From positions 186,001 to 250,000 of the forward strand of contig NZ_JACLHY010000001.1 of the NCBI RefSeq assembly GCF_014397245.1: DNA of 64,000 bases, written 5' to 3'. A program made the translations under genes and the position numbers. Below, in pieces: positions 19,115-29,541 of the stretch. Position 1 is the first letter of the stretch, and each line of letters opens with the position of its first letter. The notes below the pieces were generated by a model. It ran no database searches and was not told where the DNA came from. It worked only from the letters and a program-made list of their open reading frames with translations. Origin of the DNA: Arenibacter arenosicollis. Lineage in GTDB: Bacteria; Bacteroidota; Bacteroidia; Flavobacteriales; Flavobacteriaceae.

Positions 19115-22100
19115 CCAGCGCAAATACTTTTGGTTTGTTATCATTAATGGCAACAATGACGTATCGTTTTCCATTTTTATCCTTGAACTGTTCTATATTT
19201 TTCACTTCCTCTTTAATAAAAAATCCACTTTCATCGTAATTTTGCCATTCAAAGTCGAGCTTATCATTTCCTAAAAGTATACTTCCAAAATTGGCGTCAA
19301 GGCGTGAATACTGAGGTTTGAATTCAAAATTATTACCGCCCATTATTAGATCTAAATAACCATCATTGTTGACATCGGCACATGTAATACCGCAAACACA
19401 CGACAATTGTACTCGCCCGGGCAATTTCTTAATGGTAAATTTCCCACCTCCTTCATTTATTGCGATTACGGATTCCTGTACGGTACCTTCCTTGACAATA
19501 GTATTGTTAAAGTTGTCATTTGAAAATAATTCGTCAATTGTCCTTTTGGCATATTCGGAGGATTTAAGGTTCTGCTTTTTTAAGGCTACCATTTGCGTAG
19601 TCAGTTCCTTCTTTTGATGAATGGGATAGTCTTTTCCTTCAAAATTACGAGTGGTAATCTGTTCTATGGTCCCATTGTTATCAAAATCATTCACCCACAA
19701 TTTCATGGGGTTGGCTTTGGAACAAGAATAGGGTACATTACTCCCCTGATTTCCCAGAATTAGATCATAATCCCCATCATTGTCCAAATCCTCGGCACTT
19801 ATAGCATTCCACCATCCGCTTAGGCTATCCAATGCTGTGTTTATTTTTGATAATCGCTTACCGGAGTTTTTATAAATTATAGGCTTTCCCCAATCGGCAA
19901 CGGTTATTAAATCTTTCTTTTCATCGCCATCGATATCAACCCAAATAGCATCCGTTATCATCCCTGCTTGTTTGGTATCGTATGCCAAACGTTCCGTGGC
20001 ATCACCAAAAGTTCCGTCGCCGTTATTTTCCAGGAATAAATGGTCAGGATCCAAGCCATAATTTCCAACAACACTTCTGGACCCGATAAATACATCCATA
20101 TCACCGTCATTATCAAAATCTTGGGGAGCGATTACTGCAATATTTTTAAAGGTACTTGGCAAAACTGCATTTGAAACTTCAAAAATTCCCTTTCCATTAT
20201 TAATATAGAGCCTTGCCCTATACTGTTTTTCATCTCCTACCTGATTTCCTCCATTTCCTACCATAAGATCCATATCCCCATCAACATCTACGTCCAAAAA
20301 TGCTGCAGCGGTATCCTCCAGAGCCTCATCCTTTTCAAAAGCTTTTTGTCTGGTAGGCGTTAATGCACCCTTACCATCATGAAGATAGAGTACTCCGGCC
20401 TGGTTGGCTCCGCCTCCAATAAAAACATCTTCATTACCGTCACCATTTACGTCGGCTACCGTTAGTGCCGGCCCTTCCTGGGAAAGCATTTTAGATATTA
20501 GACCCTCGTAATCAAAGTCGTTGTAATTATTCTCTTTGTGCACCAAGAGTTTGGAATTGCCCAATTCTCTGAGAAGTGGATTCGCAATTGTTTTTTTATT
20601 GGGAACAAATATATCCTGGGCTTCAGAATTTTTAAGGGTCAGGAATTGATTTGCCTTAATATTATTAAATTTTTGGGTACGATCATCCGGCCATATTACC
20701 TGCATGGAATCTATGGTGGCATTCTTGCCCAAACCAATGGTCATAACATAATCTACAGAGGATTGAAACCCTCTGGAAGGCATCAATTCCTGTACTATGA
20801 CCTGATTGTCAAAAAAAAGTTTCACCGTGGTTCCAATGGCAAATTTATTGCCACCGCTACCTTCAAATTTTAATTTGAGATAATTGTTTTCCGACTTTTT
20901 ATCGCTGTGATTCTCATATATAAAAGCTTCAATATTTACATTATTGACCACAATATCCAAATCCCCGTCATTGTCCAAATCTCCGTAAGCGGCACCGTTG
21001 GACATACTGGGCAAATCCAGTCCCCACTTTTTGGTTTCATTGGAAAATGTAATATCACCTTTGTTCCTATAAGCGTAATTGGGTTGTGGAGCTATGGGCA
21101 TTTTCGCAATGATGGAGTCAATGGATTGTTTCTCACCGGTAAGCGCCATTTTCTGGATAATTTCATTGGCAAAAAAGTCCACAAAATCCAGATCTGTCAA
21201 ATCGTGATTTATACCGTTGGTAATGTAAATATCCTTTAATCCATCGTTATCCATATCAAATAATAGACCGGCCCAGCTCCAATCGGTTTTGGCAACCCCA
21301 CTGTAATAGGCTACTTCGGAAAACGAATTGTTCCCATTGTTCAACTGCAAGGTATTTTGAATGTACTGTTGGTAAAAATCCTTACTCTGCTTTAATTTAA
21401 ACACATTGTAACCCTCAAACTCCATAACCGATTTTACCCTTTGATCCCCCTCTGGAAGCATGTCCGTAATAAAGATATCGGCAAAGCCGTCATTGTTTAT
21501 ATCAGCCATATCTATACCCATGGCCGATAAACTTAAATGGGAGGTCCATTGTTCTATTTCTTCCTTGAAGGTCCCATCTTTTTGATTAATATAGAGGTAA
21601 TCCCTTTCATAAAAATCGTTGGAAACGTAGATGTCCGGATAGAGATCTCCATTGATATCACTGACCATGACCCCTAATCCAAAACCAATTAAACTACCGT
21701 AAATACCAGCTTCTTCGCTAACATCCACAAATTTTCCGTTATCATTTCTAAGGAGCATATCCCCTACACCTTTAAATATATCAGGAACTCCTGCCCAATC
21801 CTGGGCCCTTACCTCTCGCTGTTCAGCATAGCCCAAACTACTAACGGGCACATTACTGTTATTTAAGATATAGGCGTCCAGATCGCCATCCTTATCATAA
21901 TCAAAGAATGAGGCATGAGTAGAAAAACCGGTCTTAGCCAAATTGTACTCAGCTGCCTTTTCAGTGAAAGTATGGTCTCCATTATTAATATATAGATCAT
22001 TATCATGGTTATTGCCCTCCATATTTCCGGCATTACTAACATATAGGTCCAGAAATCCGTCATTATTAATATCTACCATGGTTACCCCTGTAGACCACGG

Positions 22101-22463
22101 CTTGTTGCCTTCTACCCCTGCCGCGGCAGAAATGTCTTCAAATTTTAAGCCCCCTTTGTTCAAATACAACTTATTGGGGACCATATTTCCGGTAAGATAT
22201 ATATCAGGAAGGCCATCGTTATTAATGTCGCCAATGGCAACGCCTCCTCCATTGTAGAAATTTCTGTATTTAAAAATGTTAAAATTTTTCTGGTTTACCA
22301 CTTTGTTTACAAAGTCGATTCCCGTTTTTTCGGAAGCCAACAAGGAGAATAAAGTCTCCTCCTTCAGGTCAGTTGTTTTATCAACTTCTTTTTTTTGGGA
22401 ACAAGAACCCAACGATAGCAATACCAATAAAATAAGGCTTACCCTTATATTTAGTTTACCCAT
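19107..22463 (-). CDS. FG-GAP/VCBS repeat lipoprotein with ASPIC/UnbV domain (first of pair)
   Basis: This 1118-residue lipoprotein has lipobox LGSC (Cys20). It has the same order as its downstream partner: FYNGGGVAIGDINNDGLPDI near residue 70, several Ca-loop repeats (GDLDNDGDLDI, QDFDNDGDMDV, EDLDNDGDYDL), and an ASPIC/UnbV region (MTIGLGKNATIDSMQVIWPD). The two are clear tandem paralogues. The family (CRTAC1-like) binds calcium and probably glycans or protein partners; it is not an enzyme by any visible motif. The neighbours upstream are a symporter and SusD/SusC, which suggests a role at the cell surface in the same sugar system. Confidence 0.85.
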   Translation of the reverse strand: MGKLNIRVSLILLVLLSLGSCSQKKEVDKTTDLKEETLFSLLASEKTGIDFVNKVVNQKNFNIFKYRNFYNGGGVAIGDINNDGLPDIYLTGNMVPNKLYLNKGGLKFEDISAAAGVEGNKPWSTGVTMVDINNDGFLDLYVSNAGNMEGNNHDNDLYINNGDHTFTEKAAEYNLAKTGFSTHASFFDYDKDGDLDAYILNNSNVPVSSLGYAEQREVRAQDWAGVPDIFKGVGDMLLRNDNGKFVDVSEEAGIYGSLIGFGLGVMVSDINGDLYPDIYVSNDFYERDYLYINQKDGTFKEEIEQWTSHLSLSAMGIDMADINNDGFADIFITDMLPEGDQRVKSVMEFEGYNVFKLKQSKDFYQQYIQNTLQLNNGNNSFSEVAYYSGVAKTDWSWAGLLFDMDNDGLKDIYITNGINHDLTDLDFVDFFANEIIQKMALTGEKQSIDSIIAKMPIAPQPNYAYRNKGDITFSNETKKWGLDLPSMSNGAAYGDLDNDGDLDIVVNNVNIEAFIYENHSDKKSENNYLKLKFEGSGGNKFAIGTTVKLFFDNQVIVQELMPSRGFQSSVDYVMTIGLGKNATIDSMQVIWPDDRTQKFNNIKANQFLTLKNSEAQDIFVPNKKTIANPLLRELGNSKLLVHKENNYNDFDYEGLISKMLSQEGPALTVADVNGDGNEDVFIGGGANQAGVLYLHDGKGALTPTRQKAFEKDEALEDTAAAFLDVDVDGDMDLMVGNGGNQVGDEKQYRARLYINNGKGIFEVSNAVLPSTFKNIAVIAPQDFDNDGDMDVFIGSRSVVGNYGLDPDHLFLENNGDGTFGDATERLAYDTKQAGMITDAIWVDIDGDEKKDLITVADWGKPIIYKNSGKRLSKINTALDSLSGWWNAISAEDLDNDGDYDLILGNQGSNVPYSCSKANPMKLWVNDFDNNGTIEQITTRNFEGKDYPIHQKKELTTQMVALKKQNLKSSEYAKRTIDELFSNDNFNNTIVKEGTVQESVIAINEGGGKFTIKKLPGRVQLSCVCGITCADVNNDGYLDLIMGGNNFEFKPQYSRLDANFGSILLGNDKLDFEWQNYDESGFFIKEEVKNIEQFKDKNGKRYVIVAINDNKPKVFALDE

Positions 22464-22871
22464 ATATATTCGTGATTATATTTAAGAAAGCCTTAAAACA
22501 CCTTAATAGTATTCTATGCCTTTTCACCATTTTTAAGATTTAATCCATTTCCCACCAATTTTTATCTACGTGCATTAAGGAATAGTAGTTTCTGCAAAAA
22601 AACTATATCATTCATTACAATTCATAAGATTTAAAATGGTTAAACAGACTGGTATCTAAAGAGAGAAAAATCAAGTTTTAAAATTTAAGACCAAGATAAC
22701 TAAAGTTCAATAAATTACATTGCCGGCACTGTTAATAATTGATATTTTTTTGCGTTTCTATGATAGTAATTTGATATTTCTTTGAGGATGATTTTGTGAT
22801 ATATTAATTATGCTTGCAGTATATTATAAATAATCCAATATATTTAGCCAATCAATTAAACTTTATTCATA
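22464..22871. other. AT-rich divergent intergenic region
   Basis: This 408-base gap lies between the divergent FG-GAP lipoprotein operon and the symporter, so promoters for both must sit here. I see no gene, no strong hairpin and no full TAnnTTTG box. The nearest matches (TAATTTG, around 22770) are one base short. Confidence 0.5.
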
Positions 22872-24524
22872 ATGTTAGGAATTCTTTCTTTTGTGGGCTT
22901 TACCCTTTTGGTTGCCCTTATTGCCTATCTAGCTACCCGAAAAACCGATGAAAGTTCCTCTGACGGTTACTTCTTGGGAGGCAGAAGCCTCACCGCCGGA
23001 GTAATTGCGGGTTCATTACTACTTACCAACCTTTCCACAGAACAAATAGTTGGTCTTAATGGAAGTGCCTATACGGACGGTTTATCTGTTATGGCATGGG
23101 AAACATTGGCGGCTATTGCCATGGTGGTCACTGCCGTTTTTTTATTACCCAGATATTTAAAAGGAGGACTTACCACAATTCCCCAATTTCTAGCGAAGAG
23201 ATTTGATGTTACTACAAAAACCATTACCTCAGGGCTGTTTCTTACAGGATATGTGGTAGTATTATTGCCGGTTATCCTGTATTCCGGATCGGTGGCAATA
23301 AGCGGAATGTTCAATGTTCCTGAACTTTTGGGTGTTTCCGAAACTACGGCCTTAGTACTATGTATTTGGGGAATTGGAATAATAGGTTCTATATATGCGG
23401 TTTTTGGAGGATTAAAGGCCGTAGCTGTTTCGGATAGTATCAATGCTGTTGGTCTTATCGTTGGAGGTATACTTATCCCAATTTTTGGTTTGATGGCTAT
23501 TGGGGACGGAAATATGTTTACTGGTCTTGACAATCTAATTACCTCGGATGCCGCAAGATTCGACTCAACAGGTGAAACGGGACAGGAAGTACCATTTTCC
23601 ACAATTTTTACGGGAATGATGCTTGTACAACTTTTTTATTGGGGTACCAACCAACAGATCATTCAAAGGGCTTTGGGAGCCAAAAATTTGGCAGAGGGGC
23701 AAAAGGGATTGTTATTGGCCTCTTTTTTAAAGATTCTGGGACCCTTAATCTTGGTGTTGCCAGGAATGATAGCCTATCATTATTTTGATGGTGGACTAGC
23801 ATCCAGCGACCTTGCCTATCCAGAACTGGTGCGGGCCGTATTACCCAAACCCTTGGTCGGATTTTTTGCCGCTGTACTTTTTGGGGCCATTTTAAGTTCC
23901 TTTAACAGTGTTCTAAACAGCTCGGTGACCTTATTCGGAATAGACATCTACAAGCAGCATATAAATAAAGAGGCCCCTGAAAAAACGGTAGTTAAATACG
24001 GTAAGATTTTCGGGATTTGTTTGGCATTGGCTGCCATGTTCATTGCTCCCTTGATTGCCAATGCGGGAAGTCTTTTTAATTACCTACAGGAAATAAACGG
24101 TATATATAGTATCCCAATTTTTACTATCATCGTAGTGGGATATTTAACCAAAAGAGTCCCAGCCATCGCTGCCAAAATAGGCATCTTTTCAGGATCACTA
24201 TTATATATAATAAGTCAGTTCATCCTTAAAGGTCAGTTCGTGGATAAGGCATTGGAATCGGCCAAAGCCTCTGGGATTACCGATCCTGCAGCATTGAAAT
24301 TGGTGGAAGCAGATGCTTATCCGCACTATTTACACATCATGGCTATTTTATTTGTGACCAATGCGGCGATCATGCTTCTTATAGGTAAGTTTTACCCAAG
24401 AAAAGAAGCCTTTGAATTGGAATATACCAAGCAAGTTTCCATTGAACCCTATAAATATGTAAATCAAGTTGGGATCGCCATTTGCGTTATAGTAATTGGA
24501 ATTTATATCTATTTTGCGAAATAA
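22872..24524 (+). CDS. sodium:solute symporter (SSS family)
   Basis: This 550-residue polytopic protein has about 13-14 membrane segments. The N-terminal FLGGRSLTAGVIAGSLLLTN and NLSTEQIVGLNG regions, and SSFNSVLNSSVTLFGIDIY near residue 340, are typical of SGLT-like members of the sodium:solute symporter family. It carries a solute, most likely a sugar judged by the neighbourhood, into the cytoplasm with Na+. The locus has no MFS maltose carrier between lacI and pgmB, so this gene may be the inner-membrane step of the system. That is an inference from position only. A bidirectional terminator follows. Confidence 0.9.
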   Translation: MLGILSFVGFTLLVALIAYLATRKTDESSSDGYFLGGRSLTAGVIAGSLLLTNLSTEQIVGLNGSAYTDGLSVMAWETLAAIAMVVTAVFLLPRYLKGGLTTIPQFLAKRFDVTTKTITSGLFLTGYVVVLLPVILYSGSVAISGMFNVPELLGVSETTALVLCIWGIGIIGSIYAVFGGLKAVAVSDSINAVGLIVGGILIPIFGLMAIGDGNMFTGLDNLITSDAARFDSTGETGQEVPFSTIFTGMMLVQLFYWGTNQQIIQRALGAKNLAEGQKGLLLASFLKILGPLILVLPGMIAYHYFDGGLASSDLAYPELVRAVLPKPLVGFFAAVLFGAILSSFNSVLNSSVTLFGIDIYKQHINKEAPEKTVVKYGKIFGICLALAAMFIAPLIANAGSLFNYLQEINGIYSIPIFTIIVVGYLTKRVPAIAAKIGIFSGSLLYIISQFILKGQFVDKALESAKASGITDPAALKLVEADAYPHYLHIMAILFVTNAAIMLLIGKFYPRKEAFELEYTKQVSIEPYKYVNQVGIAICVIVIGIYIYFAK

Positions 24525-24658
24525 TAAGATTCACAAGCCAAAAGGTGTTGTTTTACAACAAAGCAGATACCTTCCTTGACGATGATGGGTGTGGGATTAG
24601 GAGATAATCGACCTTTTGACCATAGAATAAACCGAAGGTTTATGAGCCATAGAAAATA

Positions 24659-24692
24659 AAAAGAGGGCTGTTCAAATGAACAGCCCTCTTTT
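24659..24692. terminator. bidirectional intrinsic terminator
   Basis: This is a perfect inverted repeat with 16-base arms (AAAAGAGGGCTGTTCA and its complement) and a 2-base loop, flanked by A-run and T-run. It lies between the convergent symporter and SusD genes and can stop both transcripts. Confidence 0.92.
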
Positions 24693-24721
24693 ACAATATA
24701 TAATATACTTAAACTAAATTC

Positions 24722-26278
24722 TTAGTATCCCGGGTTCTGAACCAAATTAGGATTGGAAAGCAATGCAGTTTCTGGAATTGGGAAAAGATTCAAATTCGGA
24801 TCTCCACTTACCTCCTTTAAGTTCCATGGTGCGGTGAATTTATCAAATCTTACCAAATCGTTCCTTCTCCAAAATTCTATATACAACTCCCTACCTCTTT
24901 CTGCCAGTAATACATCCTCGGTTACACTGGGCAAATCTGGAGTATTGGTCCTTGCTTGGCGCAATTCATTTACCATTGCCGTAGCGTCTCCACCCAAACG
25001 CATCATTGCCTCTGCTTTCATTAGATGGGCATCCGAATATCTAAAAAGAATCTGGTGCTTTCTAAAGGAGTTAATTTCTCCCCCGTCATTTGGATGGTAT
25101 TTAAGAATTCGCATTCCTGCAGCTTCACCATTACCAACCAAAGAGGTCAATTCCTTGGTCAAAATTAGGTCGCCACCCTGTCTGTTTTTCAGTTTAGTAC
25201 CATCTTCGTTGTATTGTTGGTTAATTAAAAAACCATACCCAAGTCCTAAATTAATATTGTTTGCATTGGAAGCATCAGGCACCCAGCCTCTTCGTTCTTC
25301 CTGGCCATCACCCACATAATTGGAGTTGGGAGCACCTTCAAAAGAGTCATAGAATTCGGCCAATGTGGAAAATCCGTTCCAGCCTCCACCAGTATTATCC
25401 GGAGAGTTCATATTGTAATGCATACTATTCCAAATTCTGGCTCCAATATCACTCTTCAAGTAAAATATGGTCTCGTTATCATCCGAGGATTCAAATATTT
25501 GAAAATATCCCGTTTCTATGCCAAAACCTTGAGCCGCAATAGCGTCTACCGCATCAATAACTTTTTGCATATTTGCGTTATCAACGGTACCTCCATTATA
25601 GATATGGGCATTTAGGTACATTTTCGCCAATAAGAAATTTGCAGCCGCCTTGGTTGCGGTGCCTGTATTAGCTGTTCCTGGACTACCATCGGGCAATCCC
25701 GGCAATGCAGCCAACAAATCGCTCTCTACCAAACTAAAAGCCTCACTACGGGTCAACACTCTTGGGTTGACCTCAGGTCCTTCATCTACTTCCCTAAAAG
25801 GTACGGAACCAAAAAAGTCCACTAGAAAAAACATGTTGAAAGCCCTAAGGAATTTAGCTTCCGCCAAAACCGCTGCGTCTGGGTTACTTTCAATAATCTC
25901 GGAGGCACGAAATACATTCTGATTTAAATTGTTCCATGCATTCTTTATAAATAAATGCGCAGGAGTCCAGGTATGTGTGTGTAACTGTCGCCAAATTCCG
26001 TTATCTCCCCAGTCGGTTCCCCGTGTTGGAATCAACAGTTCGTCCGTTGTTACTTCAGACATGGCATACATGGTTTCTTGGGTTGCAAAATCCCCTCCTA
26101 CTTTGTTATAAAGGTCACTAAGTGAAGATGCCGGATTAGCCACTGGCTGAAAACCACCGCCGGTTGCCTTAGTTATGATCGAATCCGTTTCTTCTATCTC
26201 CAGATTGGTACAGGCTACAAGGCCTACCAATACAAATATGGAGCCGAAAACGGGTTTCATATATTTTTGTATGTTCAT
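24722..26278 (-). CDS. SusD/RagB family nutrient-binding lipoprotein
   Basis: This 518-residue protein has a lipoprotein signal ending VGLVAC (Cys23). It shows the SusD plan: an N-terminal helical region with TPR-like pairs (AVLAEAKFLRAFNMFFLVDFFG; NFLLAKMYLNAHIYNG) and a C-terminal RagB segment (FRYSDAHLMKAEAMMRLGG, then VLLAERGRELYIEFWRRNDLVRF and FPIPETALLSNPNLVQNPGY). It lies on the outside of the outer membrane, caps the SusC channel and binds the glycan. It follows SusC with a 10-base gap, so the two are cotranscribed. The neighbours point to maltodextrin or another alpha-glucan, but ligand residues cannot be read from sequence. Confidence 0.95.
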   Translation of the reverse strand: MNIQKYMKPVFGSIFVLVGLVACTNLEIEETDSIITKATGGGFQPVANPASSLSDLYNKVGGDFATQETMYAMSEVTTDELLIPTRGTDWGDNGIWRQLHTHTWTPAHLFIKNAWNNLNQNVFRASEIIESNPDAAVLAEAKFLRAFNMFFLVDFFGSVPFREVDEGPEVNPRVLTRSEAFSLVESDLLAALPGLPDGSPGTANTGTATKAAANFLLAKMYLNAHIYNGGTVDNANMQKVIDAVDAIAAQGFGIETGYFQIFESSDDNETIFYLKSDIGARIWNSMHYNMNSPDNTGGGWNGFSTLAEFYDSFEGAPNSNYVGDGQEERRGWVPDASNANNINLGLGYGFLINQQYNEDGTKLKNRQGGDLILTKELTSLVGNGEAAGMRILKYHPNDGGEINSFRKHQILFRYSDAHLMKAEAMMRLGGDATAMVNELRQARTNTPDLPSVTEDVLLAERGRELYIEFWRRNDLVRFDKFTAPWNLKEVSGDPNLNLFPIPETALLSNPNLVQNPGY

Positions 26279-26288
26279 AATGCTATGA

Positions 26289-29200
26289 TTAAAAAGTTAC
26301 GTTAAATCCTAATGTATATGTTCTTGGTCGTGGGAAAGCACTGTAATCTATCCCCGCTATAGGTAAACCATTTAGTAGGGCAGCACTGGCTGGTGCTACA
26401 CTAACTTCAGGATCAAGACCACTATAATCCGTAATCACAAAAAGGTTCTGACCTGTAAGACTTAGTCTCATTGACTTGAACAAGCCTTCCTTTAATGGAA
26501 CATCATACGAAATTGATGCTGTCTGCAATCTTACAAAATCTCCTTTTTCCAAGAATCTTGACGAAACCGATGCTTCAGCAAATCTACCTTCCTGTCCGGC
26601 CAATTCCACTACATTCTGTGTTACGTTATTACCACTACCAATAGCACCTCCGGTAAAAAAGGCGTTGGCAGTATTGTTGTATATATAGTTTCCAAACTGA
26701 CCATTGAAATACATGGATGCAGACCAATTTTTATAATTGGCACTAGTAGAGAAACCTCCTGTGATATCTGGAAGGGCACTCTTACCCAAAAACTGTTGAT
26801 TATCCACACCACCTTCATGAACAGGGTTTCCGTTAGCATCGAAGCCTGTAAACTTCCTTAAATAAAAGGAATACAAAGGTTGTCCCGAAGCCAAGCGTTG
26901 TGCAAAGGCATTGGACAATCCCGCACCTCGAATTGTTCCTGCGGCAATCTCTCCATCAAAATCGGTAATTTCGTTTTTGTTGTAGGAGACATTAAAACCA
27001 GCGTTCCAACCAAAATCCTCTCCCTGTAAAATATCATAATTAAGGGAAAATTCAGCTCCTTGATTCAACACTACTGCATCCAAATTTTGGAAAAACGTAG
27101 GTTGAGGTGAAGGCTGTGCTGCTTCTATATTAAGCAGTAAATCCCTGGTTTCCTTTCGGTATACATCAATTGACCCACTAAAGCGATCATTGCCAAACCC
27201 AAAATCCAGACCTGCGTTGTACTGTGTAGTTTCCTCCCATTTTAAATCGGGATTAGCAAACTCAACTGTAGAAATTCCAGGCACACTTACTGCCCCACCA
27301 TCGCCAATGTTTGGATCTCCATTTGTAGTTGTGGAATATCGCTCCCTTCTCGCGAACCTACCATAACCCAAACCATCCTGGTTACCAGTAATACCGTAGC
27401 TTAACCTAAGTTTTAAGGTAGACATGGCATCGCCCATGAAATCCTCCTCATTGATTTTCCAAGCAAAGGCTGCAGACGGGAAAATACCATAACGGTTATT
27501 CTCACCAAAACGGGACGAACCATCGGCCCTAACCGTTGCAGTAAACAAATACTTACTTGCTATGCTGTAATTGGCACGGGCAAAAAATGATTGCAGCTCA
27601 TCTGTGTTATCAAAAGTATTGGTAAAAACAGATTTTACAGGAATACTTACCTCTCCCAAAAAGTCCGTTTTCGGATCAGGGAATAGTCGGTTTACAAAAA
27701 CATCGGCATCACCTCCAGAAGCATACCCATATTGTTGGTAGGAGCCTGTGATCATAGACTCCAACTTATTGGCCGCGTTTGTAAGGTCCCTGGCCATATT
27801 ATTTAAATTTGAAGTTCCATAACCCCAACCTTCAACATTTCTACCTTGGGTATTAAAATCCTGGTACGAGAATCCACCTAGTGCCTCCAATACAGAATTA
27901 CCAAAGTCTTTTTTGTAGTTCAAGGTTAATTCCAACAGCCTATTTTCTAGATTAAGATCGTTAAGGGTACCTCTACCATTACCACCTGCACCACGACCTA
28001 CATTAAAGGATTTACTTCCCAATTCAGCTTCTCGCGTAGATTCGGATTTATCATACCCCACAGTAACCTTTGCCGTTAAGTCTTCCACGATATCATAGGA
28101 GGCTGAAAAATTGATCAGAAAACGATCGGTGTAAGTTAAACTTTGCCAGTTCTGCAACAAATTCAACGGGTTGATTCTATCTCCCGGGTTGAATATACTA
28201 TTAGCTGGCCAGGTAGGGTTGGCGGAGTAGGCAGAGCCCAACATATCCCCAGTGGACCCTGCACTACCACTTAACGGTGGTGCCTCGTCATTTACACGGG
28301 AAATGGTACTTTGCAAATCCAACCTTAATTTATCATCAAATACTCTTTGGGTAAGATTAACCCTTCCGGTAACCCGCTCTTGGGACGATTTTGGAACTAT
28401 ACCAAACTGCTTACCGTAGTTAAAAGTTGCCCGTACGTTACCTGAACCATAATTTTGGGAATAAGCAAGGTTATTATTGGTCGAAGATGAATTTCTAGTG
28501 ACCAATGATTGCCAATCCGTATCATTCCCTAAATCTGTTGCAGTTCCACCAAAGGCAGAAACAGCTGATAAGAATTCGCTTCTATTCAATAAATCAAATT
28601 CACTGGACGGTGATGAAAAACTTAGGTCTGAAGAAAACTCCCAGGTACCTCCTTGAGCACCACCTTTACCACTCTTAGTAGTAATGATAACTACTCCATT
28701 GGCACCCCTAGAACCATAAATAGCGGTCGAAGAAGCATCCTTTAGGATACTCATGCTTTCTATATCATTTGGGTTCAAAAAGCTAAGTGGGTTTCTAGCA
28801 GAACTAGACCCTACACCAATATCCGTTCCTTCAGAAGAACTACCTCCAGAAGGAAGTGGAACACCATCGACCACAAATAATGGATCGTTGTTGGATCTAA
28901 CCGAGGAAGTACCACGAATCCTAATTGAAACACCGGAACCAGGTTCCCCACTACCTTGGGAAATTTGAACACCGGCCGTTTTTCCTTGAATTAATTGTTC
29001 AGGTGAGGAAATAACACCTCCATTAAAGTCTTCCGAGGTTACTGCCGAAACAGCACCTGTTGCATCCTTAATAGTTGTAGTACCATAACCAATGATAACT
29101 ACCTCTGCCAAAGCCTGGGCATCTTCCTCCATCATTATATTGATAGTGGTCTGGTTACCTACCGCCACCTCCTGTGTTTTGTAGCCGATATAGCTGATAA

Positions 29201-29411
29201 CAAGGATGGAACTTGCATCCACATCACTAAGAGTGAAATTGCCATCAAAATCTGTTTGTGCGCCATTGGTAGTTCCCTTTACCACGACGCTGGCTCCCGG
29301 TAAGGGGCCAGTTGCATCAGATACAGTACCTGACACCTCTTGCGCCGATGCCATTCCGAAACATAAAAATGTTCCAAATAGCAAAAAGCTTTTGAGTAAT
29401 TTAAGCTTCAT
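26289..29411 (-). CDS. SusC/RagA family TonB-linked outer-membrane transporter
   Basis: This 1040-residue protein has a signal peptide (LLLFGTFLCFGMASA) and then a carboxypeptidase-regulatory-like domain (EVSGTVSDATGPLPGASVVV). Next comes the plug with SusC-specific text (GVSIRIRGTSS, DPLFVVDGVPL, SMSILKDASSTAIYGSRGANG). The rest is a 22-strand-type barrel ending in FPRPRTYTLGFNVTF, with a terminal aromatic. It imports oligosaccharides using TonB energy, with SusD as the lid. No N-terminal sigma-regulator (STN) domain is present, so control is likely through the LacI gene transcribed divergently rather than an anti-sigma relay. Confidence 0.95.
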   Translation of the reverse strand: MKLKLLKSFLLFGTFLCFGMASAQEVSGTVSDATGPLPGASVVVKGTTNGAQTDFDGNFTLSDVDASSILVISYIGYKTQEVAVGNQTTINIMMEEDAQALAEVVIIGYGTTTIKDATGAVSAVTSEDFNGGVISSPEQLIQGKTAGVQISQGSGEPGSGVSIRIRGTSSVRSNNDPLFVVDGVPLPSGGSSSEGTDIGVGSSSARNPLSFLNPNDIESMSILKDASSTAIYGSRGANGVVIITTKSGKGGAQGGTWEFSSDLSFSSPSSEFDLLNRSEFLSAVSAFGGTATDLGNDTDWQSLVTRNSSSTNNNLAYSQNYGSGNVRATFNYGKQFGIVPKSSQERVTGRVNLTQRVFDDKLRLDLQSTISRVNDEAPPLSGSAGSTGDMLGSAYSANPTWPANSIFNPGDRINPLNLLQNWQSLTYTDRFLINFSASYDIVEDLTAKVTVGYDKSESTREAELGSKSFNVGRGAGGNGRGTLNDLNLENRLLELTLNYKKDFGNSVLEALGGFSYQDFNTQGRNVEGWGYGTSNLNNMARDLTNAANKLESMITGSYQQYGYASGGDADVFVNRLFPDPKTDFLGEVSIPVKSVFTNTFDNTDELQSFFARANYSIASKYLFTATVRADGSSRFGENNRYGIFPSAAFAWKINEEDFMGDAMSTLKLRLSYGITGNQDGLGYGRFARRERYSTTTNGDPNIGDGGAVSVPGISTVEFANPDLKWEETTQYNAGLDFGFGNDRFSGSIDVYRKETRDLLLNIEAAQPSPQPTFFQNLDAVVLNQGAEFSLNYDILQGEDFGWNAGFNVSYNKNEITDFDGEIAAGTIRGAGLSNAFAQRLASGQPLYSFYLRKFTGFDANGNPVHEGGVDNQQFLGKSALPDITGGFSTSANYKNWSASMYFNGQFGNYIYNNTANAFFTGGAIGSGNNVTQNVVELAGQEGRFAEASVSSRFLEKGDFVRLQTASISYDVPLKEGLFKSMRLSLTGQNLFVITDYSGLDPEVSVAPASAALLNGLPIAGIDYSAFPRPRTYTLGFNVTF

Positions 29412-29531
29412 AAATTAATAGATTTAATTGAGTTAGATAATAAATTGAGTTTAAAGTTCCTATTCCGAAGATAAATCATATAATTACGATATTTTGTTAT
29501 ATTTTTAATTTTAACACTGAAATATTACCGA

Positions 29532-29541
29532 AAACGTTTTA
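29532..29541. promoter_or_regulatory. candidate LacI-family operator between susC and lacI
   Basis: The perfect palindrome AAAACGTTTT (in GAAAACGTTTTA) has the central CG typical of LacI-family operators. A half-like site, AAAAACGCAA, follows at 29561-29570. It lies about 120 bases upstream of the susC start and 240 bases upstream of lacI, so it could regulate either. The rest of the 29412-29782 gap is AT-rich with no gene. Confidence 0.55.

Noticed and set aside
15866-22463. Large adhesin or RTX toxin
   Set aside because: The Ca-loops are of the D-x-D-x-D-G FG-GAP kind with an ASPIC/UnbV domain, not GGXGXD RTX nonapeptides, and both proteins are lipoproteins.
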